A DNA stretch of 64,000 nucleotides from Flavobacterium yafengii (GCF_030010375.1 NZ_JASCRY010000001.1:186001-250000); one strand, 5' to 3'; positions 18,200-26,253 are shown, counted from the stretch's first letter. Notes: a model not told the origin generated them from the sequence alone. Numbers and translations: made by a program.

Positions 18200-19963
18200 A
18201 TGAGAAAAATAAGCGCACTTTTCATTACATTGACAACTTCTATATTGCTGGTCAACTGTAAACCCGAAGATAAAAAAGAAAGCTTTAGCAGTTTAACAGA
18301 AAACTATTTTGACGATAGAAATGCGATGAGCCCTTTGGATGCAACGCAAAATGGTCAAAATGAGTATAACGATCAGTTGCAATTTGAAATGACGGACAGC
18401 TACAGAAAGTCGCAAGAAGCATTTTTTGACAAATACCAAACTGCCTTAAAAACTATTAACAAAGAAAACTTATCTGAAGAAGAAAAAAATAGTTATGAAA
18501 TCATAAAATGGGAAGTTGAGATTGGTAAAAATTTACTAAGACAGCCTACAAATCTTCTACCAGTTCATCAGTTTTGGGGAACGCACCTAACGATGGGACA
18601 GTTTGCGGGAGGTACCAGCGCGCAACCTTTTAAAACAGAAAAAGACTATACTAATTTCCTGAAAAGGATGGACAAATATGCTGTTTGGATAGATTCTGCA
18701 ATGGTGTACATGAAAAAAGGGATGGTAAAAGGAATTGTGCTGCCAAAATCATTAACAACAAAGTTAATTCCACAATTTGCTGAAATGGCTACGCCAAAAA
18801 TTGAAGATAATTTATTTTACTCCTCGATAAAATTAATGCCTGCCACTTTTTCTGATGCTATAAAAAAAGACTTAACCGCAAAATATACAGCAACCATCAA
18901 TGATAAATTGATTCCGCAATATAAAAAAATGGCTGATTTCTTGACCAATGAATACCTTCCTGCATCAAGAGCAACCAGCGGAATAGGAAGTTTCCCTTTC
19001 GGAAAGGATTTGTACGCTACGTATGTAAAACAATGGACTACAACCGAAATGACTCCGGAGGAAATTCATGAATTGGGATTAAAAGAAGTAGCCCGATTGA
19101 GTGCCGAAATGGAAAAAGTAAAAACTCAAGTAGGCTTCAAGGGCACTTTATTGGAATTCTTTGAAGAGGTTAGAAACAAAAAGGAATTAAAACCTTTCAC
19201 AAAGCCAGAGGAAGTTATTGCCAATTTCCAAAGTATTTATACCCGAATTAAACCGAATGTAGACAAATTATTCGCACTACAACCCAAAACAAAATTTGAA
19301 ATTAGAAGAACTGAAGCGTTTAGAGAAAAAACGGCAAGTGCCGAATACATGCAAGGAACAGCTGATGGTTCTCGTCCTGGTATTTTTTATGTTCCAATAC
19401 CGGATGTAGCCAATTATAATCTTTATGGAGATGAAGATTTATTTTTGCACGAAGCCATTCCAGGACATCACTTCCAGATTTCATTACAACAAGAAAATGC
19501 CAGTCTTCCTGATTTTAGAAAATTCAATTGGTTTGGTGCTTACGGTGAAGGTTGGGCTTTATATACCGAAAGTTTAGGAAAAGAGCTTGGATTGTATCAA
19601 GATCCATATCAATATTTTGGAATGCTTAGTAATGAAATGCACAGAGCAATCCGATTAGTTGTAGATACTGGATTACATTCCAAAGGATGGACTAGAGAAC
19701 AAGCTATAAAATATTCGTTAGCAAACGAAGCCGAAAGTGAAGCAAGTATTATTCCAGAAATAGAGCGTTATATGGCAATTCCAGGTCAAGCTTTATCTTA
19801 TAAAATAGGTCAGTTAAAAATTATTGGACTTCGTAAAAAAGCCGAAGCCAAAATGGGTACAAAATTTGATATTAAAAAATTCCACGAAAAAGTATTAGAA
19901 TCTGGAGTAATGCCTTTAGCGTTATTAGAGATGAAAATTGACGCTTGGATAGAAAGTAAATAA
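18200..19963 (+). CDS. DUF885 family zinc peptidase-like lipoprotein
   Basis: 587 residues. A lipoprotein signal (ALFITLTTSILLVNC) ends in a lipid-accepting Cys near residue 21. The family motif HEAIPGHH at about residues 417-424 supplies the HExxH-type metal site with an extra His, and GEGWALYTESLGKELGLY follows as usual (quoted in part). DUF885 proteins are predicted metallopeptidases of the cell envelope. Substrates are mostly unknown, although their spread in Bacteroidetes suggests peptide scavenging. It is divergent from the Dcp-like gene. A hairpin terminator and tRNA-Leu follow. Confidence 0.9.
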   Translation: MRKISALFITLTTSILLVNCKPEDKKESFSSLTENYFDDRNAMSPLDATQNGQNEYNDQLQFEMTDSYRKSQEAFFDKYQTALKTINKENLSEEEKNSYEIIKWEVEIGKNLLRQPTNLLPVHQFWGTHLTMGQFAGGTSAQPFKTEKDYTNFLKRMDKYAVWIDSAMVYMKKGMVKGIVLPKSLTTKLIPQFAEMATPKIEDNLFYSSIKLMPATFSDAIKKDLTAKYTATINDKLIPQYKKMADFLTNEYLPASRATSGIGSFPFGKDLYATYVKQWTTTEMTPEEIHELGLKEVARLSAEMEKVKTQVGFKGTLLEFFEEVRNKKELKPFTKPEEVIANFQSIYTRIKPNVDKLFALQPKTKFEIRRTEAFREKTASAEYMQGTADGSRPGIFYVPIPDVANYNLYGDEDLFLHEAIPGHHFQISLQQENASLPDFRKFNWFGAYGEGWALYTESLGKELGLYQDPYQYFGMLSNEMHRAIRLVVDTGLHSKGWTREQAIKYSLANEAESEASIIPEIERYMAIPGQALSYKIGQLKIIGLRKKAEAKMGTKFDIKKFHEKVLESGVMPLALLEMKIDAWIESK

Positions 19964-19980
19964 TTTTCACTAATACATAC

Positions 19981-20013
19981 AAAAAAAGCTTCTCGATTGA
20001 GAAGCTTTTTTTT
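19981..20013. terminator. Bidirectional terminator between DUF885 gene and tRNA-Leu
   Basis: Stem AAAAGCTTCTC/GAGAAGCTTTT with a GATT loop, A-rich on the left and T-rich on the right. It can end both the DUF885 transcript and the minus-strand tRNA. Confidence 0.88.
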
Positions 20014-20014
20014 G

Positions 20015-20096
20015 TGCGGATAATAGGACTCGAACCTACACGCCTTGCGGCACCAGATCCTAAGTCTGGCATGTCTACCAATTTCACCATATCCGC
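20015..20096 (-). tRNA. tRNA-Leu (anticodon TAG)
   Basis: On the minus strand the acceptor arms GCGGATA and TATCCGC pair fully, with discriminator A. The anticodon arm CCAGA-CTTAGGA-TCTGG gives anticodon TAG. A long variable arm (TGCCGCAAGGCGT) marks a class II tRNA, and the T loop is GGTTCGAGTCC. The 3' CCA is not encoded. Confidence 0.96.
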
Positions 20097-20109
20097 GCAA
20101 TTGTGGGTG

Positions 20110-20139
20110 CAAAGATAAACATAACTTCCAATTTTCAAA
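20110..20139 (-). promoter_or_regulatory. Promoter of tRNA-Leu
   Basis: On the minus strand TTTG (20136-20139) and TATCTTTG (20110-20117) are separated by 18 bases, 13 bases before the mature tRNA end. This is a good Bacteroidetes promoter match. Confidence 0.8.
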
Positions 20140-20174
20140 GTAAATTTCACAAAAAATATTCATACTCTTTTTTG

Positions 20175-20182
20175 TACTTTTG
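20175..20182 (+). promoter_or_regulatory. -7 element TACTTTTG before the M20 peptidase gene
   Basis: TACTTTTG fits TAnnTTTG and is 22 bases before the ATG. No TTG stands at the expected distance, so only the -7 part is supported. Confidence 0.5.
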
Positions 20183-20204
20183 AAATATAAACAAAATTCA
20201 AATA

Positions 20205-21593
20205 ATGGAAAATATTAAAGCATACGTTCAAGAACACAAAGATCGCTTTATCAACGAGTTAATCGAATTATTGAAAATTCCGTCCGTAAGTGCTGACACT
20301 GCTTATTCGCATGATGTTTTTGAAACTGCAGATGCCGTAAAAGCCAGTTTAGAAAAAGCAGGCTGCGATTTTGTTGAAATTTGTGATACTCCAGGTTATC
20401 CAATCGTCTATGGTGAAAAAATCATAGACAAATCATTACCAACAGTTTTGGTTTATGGTCATTATGATGTTCAACCACCAGACCCAATGGAATTATGGAC
20501 TTCACCTCCCTTTGAGCCAGTAATCAAGAAAACAGAAATTCATCCCGAAGGCGCTATTTTTGCCCGTGGATCTTGTGATGACAAAGGCCAAATGTACATG
20601 CACGTAAAAGCATTAGAATATATGGTTCAATCCAATACTTTGCCTTGTAACGTAAAATTTATGATTGAAGGCGAAGAGGAAATTGGATCAAAAAGCTTGA
20701 GTTGGTTTGTAGAACGCAATCAAGAAAAATTAAAAAACGATGTGATTTTAATTTCGGATACCGGAATGATTTCTAATCAGCAGCCGTCAATTACAACAGG
20801 TTTACGTGGATTAAGTTATGTAGAAGTAGAAGTTACGGGACCAAACCGTGATTTGCATTCCGGACTTTATGGTGGTGCTGTTGCAAATCCAATCAATGTT
20901 TTAGCAAAGATGATTGCTTCACTTCATGATGAAAACAACCACATTACCATTCCCGGGTTCTATGATAATGTAGCAGAATTATCACTTGAAGAAAGAGCCG
21001 AAATGGCTAAAGCGCCTTTCAATTTAGACAATTATAAAAAAGCATTGGACTTAAATGACGTTTATGGCGAAAGCGGCTATGTAACTAACGAAAGAAATTC
21101 CATTCGTCCTACACTGGACGTCAACGGAATCTGGGGTGGTTACACCGGAGAAGGTGCCAAAACGGTTATTGCGAGTAAAGCTTTCGCCAAAATTTCGATG
21201 CGTTTGGTACCTAATCAAGATTGGGAGCAAATCACTGAACTTTTCACAAAACATTTTACAAGCCTTGCCCCTGCCGGCGTTACCGTAAAAGTAAAACCGC
21301 ATCATGGCGGTCAGGGATATGTAACCCCAATAGACAGCATTGGCTACAAAGCCGCAAACATGGCGTATACTGAAACCTTCGGCGTTCCCGCAATTCCGGT
21401 GCGTTCCGGAGGAAGTATTCCTATCGTAGCATTATTCGAAAAAGAACTGAAAAGCAAGACTATTCTAATGGGATTTGGTCTGGACAGCGATGCCATTCAC
21501 TCTCCAAACGAACATTTCGGAATCTTTAATTACCTAAAAGGAATTGAAACCATTCCGTTGTTTTACAAATATTTTGTAGAACTGTCTAAATAA
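20205..21593 (+). CDS. M20 family dipeptidase
   Basis: 462 residues, no signal peptide. The metal-site motifs of the M20 family are in order: VYGHYDVQPPDP (~82-93), ARGSCDDKGQ with the bridging Asp, IEGEEEIGS with the catalytic Glu, and ISDTGM. GPNRDLHSGLYGG is typical of the dimerisation-domain lid in the CNDP dipeptidase subgroup. C-terminal LDSDAIHSPNEHFG gives the last His ligand. It hydrolyses dipeptides in the cytosol with a two-metal centre. The gene is monocistronic, between the tRNA-Leu promoter and a terminator. Confidence 0.94.
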   Translation: MENIKAYVQEHKDRFINELIELLKIPSVSADTAYSHDVFETADAVKASLEKAGCDFVEICDTPGYPIVYGEKIIDKSLPTVLVYGHYDVQPPDPMELWTSPPFEPVIKKTEIHPEGAIFARGSCDDKGQMYMHVKALEYMVQSNTLPCNVKFMIEGEEEIGSKSLSWFVERNQEKLKNDVILISDTGMISNQQPSITTGLRGLSYVEVEVTGPNRDLHSGLYGGAVANPINVLAKMIASLHDENNHITIPGFYDNVAELSLEERAEMAKAPFNLDNYKKALDLNDVYGESGYVTNERNSIRPTLDVNGIWGGYTGEGAKTVIASKAFAKISMRLVPNQDWEQITELFTKHFTSLAPAGVTVKVKPHHGGQGYVTPIDSIGYKAANMAYTETFGVPAIPVRSGGSIPIVALFEKELKSKTILMGFGLDSDAIHSPNEHFGIFNYLKGIETIPLFYKYFVELSK

Positions 21594-21608
21594 TAGTTAG
21601 CGATATCG

Positions 21609-21661
21609 TCAGTTCGAGTTTTTTTGTAAAGAGAAACGGAACAAAAAAGTATCGAGAACCT
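21609..21661 (+). repeat. Imperfect inverted repeat with TTCGA / TCGA arms
   Basis: GTTCGAGTTTTTTTGT on the left and ACAAAAAAGTATCGAGAAC on the right form an imperfect hairpin just after the M20 gene. I recall similar GTTCGAG...CGAGAAC elements in other Flavobacterium intergenic regions, but I could not check this. Confidence 0.55.
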
Positions 21662-21675
21662 TCATTAAATTTTAT

Positions 21676-21708
21676 ATCCGCTCTTATAAACAGAGCGGAT
21701 TTTTTTTG
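21676..21708 (+). terminator. Terminator ATCCGCTCT hairpin
   Basis: ATCCGCTCT and AGAGCGGAT form a 9-bp stem with a 7-base loop, followed by eight T residues. It ends the M20 transcript. Confidence 0.85.
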
Positions 21709-21810
21709 GGCGTTCCCCGCTGAAAAAAGCGGGTCAGGCTGTCCATTCTCAATCTTTTTATTTTTTGAAACAAAAAAATGAAAAGGATTTCCACTCCCAT
21801 CCTTAACGCA
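21708..21810 (-). repeat. Structured intergenic repeat, subfamily 2, copy E
   Basis: Read on the minus strand it has GCGTTAAGGATGG, GTGGAAATCCTTTT, a hairpin with a T-rich 5' and A-rich 3' arm, AAAAGATTG, GGACAGCC, GACCCGC and CGCCC at the end. The same order is seen in copy D at 26061. It overlaps no gene. Confidence 0.8.
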
Positions 21811-21845
21811 AACCGCTGACTACCAAAATATTTTTCTCTAAAAAC

Positions 21846-21877
21846 TTGTTTATCTGATTTTATATTCTACATTTGTA
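21846..21877 (+). promoter_or_regulatory. Promoter with BlaI-type operator TACAnnTGTA
   Basis: TTG (21846-21848) and TACATTTG (21868-21875) with a 19-base spacer form a standard Bacteroidetes promoter. The -7 element is itself part of the palindrome TCTACA-TT-TGTAGA, whose core TACATTTGTA (21868-21877) matches the TACAnnTGTA box known for BlaI/MecI/CopY repressors. The third gene-start neighbour in this operon encodes such a repressor, so autoregulation is likely. Confidence 0.8.
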
Positions 21878-21900
21878 GAGCAATGTTTTAATCTGTAGAA

Positions 21901-22326
21901 ATGAAAAATCAAAACAAGTATACAATCATCATCATTCTTTTGTGCATAAGCCTCACTAGTTGCAAAATTAATCAAACCAAAAACGGATTAAAAACTGGAA
22001 AATGGATCCAAACCGAAAAATTCATGAACATCGAATCTGTCGCAATAGGAAGATACAAAAAAGGAGATAAAACAGGAACTTGGAAAGAATTCATGAGCGA
22101 TAGATTACTTTCAAAAGAAAAATATAAAAAAAACAGTTGCCACGTCATCAAATATCATAATACAGGAAAAATTCAACAAATAGGAGTTTCCAATAAAGCC
22201 ATAATAAATTCAAAAATAGAATGGCTGCCCACTGGAGAATGGAAATTCTATGACTCCGAAGGAATACTACTTGGAACAAAAATCTATGAAAAAGGAATAC
22301 CTATTCAAGAAATTTACACAAAATAA
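21901..22326 (+). CDS. Small lipoprotein with MORN/YwqK-like repeats
   Basis: 141 residues. The signal ends in LTSC with Cys near residue 21, so it is a lipoprotein. Two or three short repeats of the type K.GKW....F, GTWKEF and TGEWKFYDSEG resemble the MORN or YwqK-like antitoxin repeats common in secreted Bacteroidetes proteins. It is the first gene after the BlaI-type operator and is followed 8 bases later by the repressor gene. It is therefore probably induced together with the repressor and the M56 sensor. Its own role is unknown. Confidence 0.75.
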   Translation: MKNQNKYTIIIILLCISLTSCKINQTKNGLKTGKWIQTEKFMNIESVAIGRYKKGDKTGTWKEFMSDRLLSKEKYKKNSCHVIKYHNTGKIQQIGVSNKAIINSKIEWLPTGEWKFYDSEGILLGTKIYEKGIPIQEIYTK

Positions 22327-22334
22327 AAATAAAC

Positions 22335-22709
22335 ATGCAACAACTAACAAACGCCGAAGAACAAGTAATGGAGCACCTTTGGAAACTCGAGAAAGCCTTT
22401 ATGAAAGACTTGCTTGAAGCCTATCCAAAACCAAAACCGGCTACCACAACTGTGGCTACTTTATTAAAAAGAATGATCGATAAGCAATTTGTAGCCTACA
22501 GGGAGTTTGGGAACTCACGAGAATATTATCCTTTGGTCAAGAAAACCGATTATTTCTCGAAACACGTCAACGGATTGATTAGTAATTTCTTCAACAATTC
22601 GGCATCGCAATTTGCTTCTTTCTTTACCACCGAAACGAATTTGTCTCAAACGGAACTGGAAGAACTTAAGAAAATAATAGACAGTGAAATTCAAAAAAAG
22701 AAAAAATGA
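22335..22709 (+). CDS. BlaI/MecI/CopY family transcriptional repressor
   Basis: 124 residues. An N-terminal winged helix (LTNAEEQVMEHLW...TTTVATLLKRMIDKQFVAYREFG, quoted in parts) is typical of BlaI/MecI/CopY repressors, and the C-terminal helices serve dimerisation. The ATGA overlap with the M56 gene (22706-22709) indicates translational coupling. In the known BlaR1/BlaI pairs the sensor protease triggers repressor inactivation. A TACAnnTGTA box overlaps the operon promoter. The inducing signal in this organism is unknown and need not be a beta-lactam. Confidence 0.93.
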   Translation: MQQLTNAEEQVMEHLWKLEKAFMKDLLEAYPKPKPATTTVATLLKRMIDKQFVAYREFGNSREYYPLVKKTDYFSKHVNGLISNFFNNSASQFASFFTTETNLSQTELEELKKIIDSEIQKKKK

Positions 22710-24169
22710 GCGACTTTCTAATCAAATCGACAATTACTTTATTCATGCTATTGGCGGTGTATTATTTGTTTTTGGAAAAAGAAAAAATACATGTATTCAA
22801 TAGGTTTTACTTGTTGTTCAGTCTTGTTTTCTCGATGGTGATTCCATTTATAACTATTGAAGTTATTCAGGAAATAACACAACCTACAGTCAATCCGGGA
22901 AATATCCAAATACTGCAAGGAAACGCTGTAATACTGGAGGAAACTAACTATCTGGCAATAGGATTATGGAGTTTGTATGGTTTAGTAACACTTATTTTGG
23001 CGATACGTTTTATCAGCAATATCAATAAGATTTCGTCTAAAATGAAGTCGACTACACCTATTGACTATAAGAATGCCAAATTGATTTTGGTTCCCGAAAA
23101 AACCTTGCCGCATACTTTCCTGAATACGATTTTCATCAACGAAAAGGAATACAACAACCGTCAAATTGAAGCTGAATTGTACACGCACGAACTCACTCAT
23201 GTATCCCAAAAACACACTTTAGATATTTTGTTCATCGAACTATTGAAAACCGTTTTTTGGTTCAACCCTATTTTTATTTTTTACAAAAAAGCCATACAAC
23301 TCAACCACGAATTTCTTGCCGATGAGAAAGTAGTGACCTTCTATAACAATGTTCCGTTCTACCAATCTTTATTATTATCGAAAGCAAACGAGAACCAAAC
23401 TTTTTACTTGGCCAGTAATTTGAATTATTTAATAACTAAAAAACGATTACTCATGATGACAAAAACCACATCAAAAACAGAAGCTTTATTAAAAAAAGCA
23501 ATGCTAATTCCTGTAGTAACTTCCTTATTGTTTTTATTGTGTACGAAAGTCATTGCACAAGAAACCAATGTAAAAAAAGAAACTACTCCTAAAAAATCTG
23601 AAAATTTAATTAAAACGTATTACGACAAAACTACTTTTAAAATCAAAGATGAAAAAGGAAAGGTTGCCAGCGAAAAAAAATACAATGAACTAACTCCTAT
23701 AGAAAAGAGGGCAATACCTTCTATCCTATCCAAGCAAAAAGAATTGCCTACAAACGAGGAACTTCTGGGGATTTTAAGTAAAGGAGCTCCTGAAGTAATT
23801 GAAATTGATGCGTACGATTCTGAAAATCAGTTTGTCCAAAAAGGGGAAAATGAAGTCTATAATACTGCTGGAATAACCGAAAAACCAGATTTTCCGGGAG
23901 GAATTATGGAATTTTACAAATTTGTCGGCAATAATTTTAAAACTCCAGAACAACCTAATTTAAAAGGAAAAGTATACATCACCTTTATAATAGAAAAAGA
24001 CGGCAGTTTAAGCGATATAAAAAACATACGAGATATTGGTTTTGGAACGGGTGAAGAAGCCATACGTGTTTTGAAAATATGCCCGAAATGGATTCCCGGA
24101 AAAATGAACGGCGTTCCTGTGAGAGTAATGTATAGCTTACCTATAACTATTCAATCTGGAAAGGCGTAA
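22706..24169 (+). CDS. BlaR1-like M56 membrane metallopeptidase with C-terminal TonB domain
   Basis: 487 residues. Transmembrane helices lie near residues 5-20, 35-55, 85-105 and 265-285. The cytosolic peptidase loop has the zinc motif HELTH (161-165). After the last helix a periplasmic region ends in a TonB C-terminal-like domain: KPDFPGGIMEFYKFV, then LKGKVYITFIIEKDGSLSDI (quoted in part). Bacteroidetes commonly fuse M56 to a TonB-like domain in place of the penicillin-binding sensor of BlaR1. It is coupled to the repressor gene. By analogy it senses an envelope signal and relieves repression, but beta-lactam sensing is not shown. Confidence 0.9.
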   Translation: MSDFLIKSTITLFMLLAVYYLFLEKEKIHVFNRFYLLFSLVFSMVIPFITIEVIQEITQPTVNPGNIQILQGNAVILEETNYLAIGLWSLYGLVTLILAIRFISNINKISSKMKSTTPIDYKNAKLILVPEKTLPHTFLNTIFINEKEYNNRQIEAELYTHELTHVSQKHTLDILFIELLKTVFWFNPIFIFYKKAIQLNHEFLADEKVVTFYNNVPFYQSLLLSKANENQTFYLASNLNYLITKKRLLMMTKTTSKTEALLKKAMLIPVVTSLLFLLCTKVIAQETNVKKETTPKKSENLIKTYYDKTTFKIKDEKGKVASEKKYNELTPIEKRAIPSILSKQKELPTNEELLGILSKGAPEVIEIDAYDSENQFVQKGENEVYNTAGITEKPDFPGGIMEFYKFVGNNFKTPEQPNLKGKVYITFIIEKDGSLSDIKNIRDIGFGTGEEAIRVLKICPKWIPGKMNGVPVRVMYSLPITIQSGKA

Positions 24170-24181
24170 TTGTAAAAAAAG

Positions 24182-24208
24182 AAATCCGCTTCTTTGAAGC
24201 GGATTTAT
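24182..24208 (+). terminator. Terminator hairpin AAATCCGCTTC, left border of accessory cassette
   Basis: A stem AAATCCGCTTC/GAAGCGGATTT with a 3-base loop follows the M56 gene. The 3' arm plus ATCAAACTAA recurs at 26244-26266, on the other side of the two-gene cassette. Confidence 0.85.
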
Positions 24209-24341
24209 CAAACTAAGGTTTTTGCTTTGAGATAGTGGTGAATTCGTAAGCTTTCAATTTTTGACTTAACAAAGAGTTTATGCGAAACTGTAATTACATT
24301 TAAACACACACTATATCAAACAGCTGGTTAGTTGCCTTTGT

Positions 24342-25010
24342 TTAGTATGTTTCAGAATCTTTAATTCCGTATTTTATTCTTATGTCTTTCAATATTTTGG
24401 TAATCCTTATTGCTAAAACTATAAACGCTACGTCATAATTATATTCCTCTGCATACTCAATTGATTGATCAATATGGTATTCAATTCGTGAATAGTAGAA
24501 CTGGTACATTTTTTTAATGAAGAGTTTCTTATTCTGTTCATTAAGATTGCTGTTTTCTAGTTCCTCAATAAAGTATTGTATTAAGTACAGAACATATTTA
24601 AATTGATATTCAAAAGTTATATTGCCCTCTTGTCTAATTTCTAAATCCCGACAGTAAACATCAATTGGAGATTCAAAAACAATATCTTTAAGATTTTCGT
24701 GAATTTCTTCTTTGCTAAAGCCAACAAGATGAAATTCTTTTTTTATTTCCTCATAGTCATTTCTAAATCGGTCAATATTCTGATTTTCTATTTGTTGTGT
24801 ATTTGCTTTTACTTGTTCTTGAAATGAGATATAAATTAAAATCGCACCTAAAATATTTACTAATGGCGCTGTAATTCCCCCAATAGTATCTCCTATTGCT
24901 CCAGATTCAGCATTAAATGATATGATTCCGCTAAATTGAGTTAATACTATAGGAGAGACAACAACTAAAAGAAGGAGTCCAATGATTAAGTATTTATAAG
25001 ATTTGTTCAA
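24342..25010 (-). CDS. Membrane protein of unknown function, resembling phage abortive-infection membrane proteins
   Basis: 222 residues. The only plausible start is a TTG at 25010, since no ATG is near. Two N-terminal transmembrane helices (about 5-25 and 44-66) are joined by the segment ESGAIGDTIGGITAPLVN. After them come SFQEQVKANTQQIENQ and a soluble alpha-helical domain. The GD..GG...P pattern followed by helix and a Gln-rich turn resembles membrane proteins annotated as putative phage abortive infection proteins. This is a resemblance from memory, not a search result. Codon use is AT-rich and the gene lies in a small cassette unlike its neighbours, so anti-phage function is possible but unproven. 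Confidence 0.6.
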   Translation of the reverse strand: MNKSYKYLIIGLLLLVVVSPIVLTQFSGIISFNAESGAIGDTIGGITAPLVNILGAILIYISFQEQVKANTQQIENQNIDRFRNDYEEIKKEFHLVGFSKEEIHENLKDIVFESPIDVYCRDLEIRQEGNITFEYQFKYVLYLIQYFIEELENSNLNEQNKKLFIKKMYQFYYSRIEYHIDQSIEYAEEYNYDVAFIVLAIRITKILKDIRIKYGIKDSETY

Positions 25011-25161
25011 AGTTTTTTTAAAATTGCAGAGCTCTTGTGCTACAGCGTGTTTGGGACTAAATTAAGACCTATTTTCGGATTTGCCAAATCTCACAAATAC
25101 AAAACCAACTTTTCACTAAGCCTATCGCCCAAATCCGTTATTGTATTCTTGTTGGCAGTTT
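25011..25161 (-). repeat. Structured spacer between the two cassette genes
   Basis: This 151-base spacer has interleaved complementary words on the minus strand, in the order CCAAC, CGGATTTGG, GTTGG, CCAAATC-like, CAAATCCG. They can form alternative hairpins. It resembles spacer sequences I remember between accessory genes in Flavobacterium, possibly attC-like. That memory is not verified. Confidence 0.4.
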
Positions 25162-25881
25162 TTATGCAGTTATAAACCTTAAAAATCGTCTTCCAGTGTC
25201 TGTAAATTTATAAAGCGCTTCAGGTTTATGAATAATATCGTACGATTCTAATAAAGCGATTAATTTAGTTGTGGTTGCATCATTTTGGATTCTGTAATTA
25301 TTTTGAATTGCTCTTGTAAGAGTATTAAAAGCCTCTAGTTCATAACTATTATTCATTATTCTTTCTGCTAGCTTTTCAAGTTCAGAATTTGAATCATCTA
25401 TTTTTTCATCAACTTTTTCTACAGTTTTGTCACTTTCAATTTGTTTTTTTAACGATTCAATTTCTGAATTTTTGTCTTGAACTAATTTTGAAAATCTTTC
25501 TTCTTGTTTAAAGATTTGTTCCCTTAATTCAATTGATTGTTCAACGGTTAATAACTGTTTACTTTCAATTAAATTTTTATGTTTTGATTTCCAGTTTTCA
25601 AAATTGATTGATAGCCAATATGCGCCGTTAGAAAGAAAAGGAATAATGGTCAGTAATATAAGAGTTGATATTAAAGGATAAGTTATCAAATAATGAGTGT
25701 CATTATAATTAGCAATTATGTATTCAATTTTATTGATTTTAAATTTATTTTCAGAAACAAAAAAACTTAAATATGGGATTTTCCAATTCCATAAAAGCCA
25801 AGAAACTATAAAAGTTCCGAAAAGTGGACTGGTAGTTCGCTCGTATAAAATTGCACTAATCGATTTTTTTATTTCTTCCAT
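25162..25881 (-). CDS. Membrane-anchored coiled-coil protein, function unknown
   Basis: 239 residues from ATG 25881. The N-terminus has the pattern ERTTSPLFGTFIVSWLLWNWK, quoted here as SPLFGTFIVSWLLWNW, forming a first membrane helix, and a second helix lies near residues 65-90. A charged coiled coil spans about 110-175 (EQSIELREQIFKQEERF and following). A C-terminal domain of about 60 residues (LEAFNTLTRAI..., TKLIALLESYDII...) looks like a small helical, perhaps winged, module. I do not recognise a named family. The gene is cotranscribed with, and upstream of, the 222-residue membrane protein gene. Confidence 0.6.
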   Translation of the reverse strand: MEEIKKSISAILYERTTSPLFGTFIVSWLLWNWKIPYLSFFVSENKFKINKIEYIIANYNDTHYLITYPLISTLILLTIIPFLSNGAYWLSINFENWKSKHKNLIESKQLLTVEQSIELREQIFKQEERFSKLVQDKNSEIESLKKQIESDKTVEKVDEKIDDSNSELEKLAERIMNNSYELEAFNTLTRAIQNNYRIQNDATTTKLIALLESYDIIHKPEALYKFTDTGRRFLRFITA

Positions 25882-26060
25882 AATATTAATTTCATTAATT
25901 CTGTTCTTTGAAATTGCCTACAACTTCTATAAAGCCGAAACAAACCCTCTTATACACACCTAATTTTGTGTAGATTAGAGAAAATATGTTTCGCTCTGTG
26001 TTTTCCAAATATAATCAAATTTTCTTACAATTTAGTAAAAAACGGCGCATCATTGTAATG

Positions 26061-26184
26061 CGCTGCGTGAGGGATGGCAGCGAAAATCCTTTATGTTTTT
26101 TCTTTAAAAACATAAAGATTGCACCGAACAGCCCGACCTGAAGTTGCGAGGAGGAACGACGAAGCAATTTGCAGGGTCACGCCC
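26061..26184 (+). repeat. Structured intergenic repeat, subfamily 2, copy D
   Basis: Contains GCGTGAGGGATGG, GCGAAAATCCTTTATG, a stem TTTATGTTTTT/AAAAACATAAA, AAAGATTG, CGAACAGCCCGACC and ends GGGTCACGCCC. The same order occurs in copy E. It lies in the gap 25882-26280, in which no gene is seen. Confidence 0.82.
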
Positions 26185-26227
26185 ATACTTCGGCTACGCT
26201 CAGCATAAATAAAGAATTTTAAAAAAC

Positions 26228-26253
26228 AAATCCGCTTCAAAAGGAGCGGATTT
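26228..26253. terminator. Hairpin AAATCCGCT, right border of accessory cassette
   Basis: The arms AAATCCGCT and AGCGGATTT are followed by ATCAAACTAA, exactly as at the left border (24182-24218). It lies downstream of the minus-strand saccharopine dehydrogenase family gene and may end its transcript. Confidence 0.78.

Noticed and set aside
19872-20163. Two minus-strand open frames across the tRNA-Leu gene
   Set aside because: They include the tRNA and its terminator, have no homology pattern, and overlap the end of the DUF885 gene.
22706-24169. Beta-lactam sensor BlaR1
   Set aside because: The penicillin-binding sensor domain of BlaR1 is absent. A TonB-like domain is at that position, so beta-lactam sensing is not supported.
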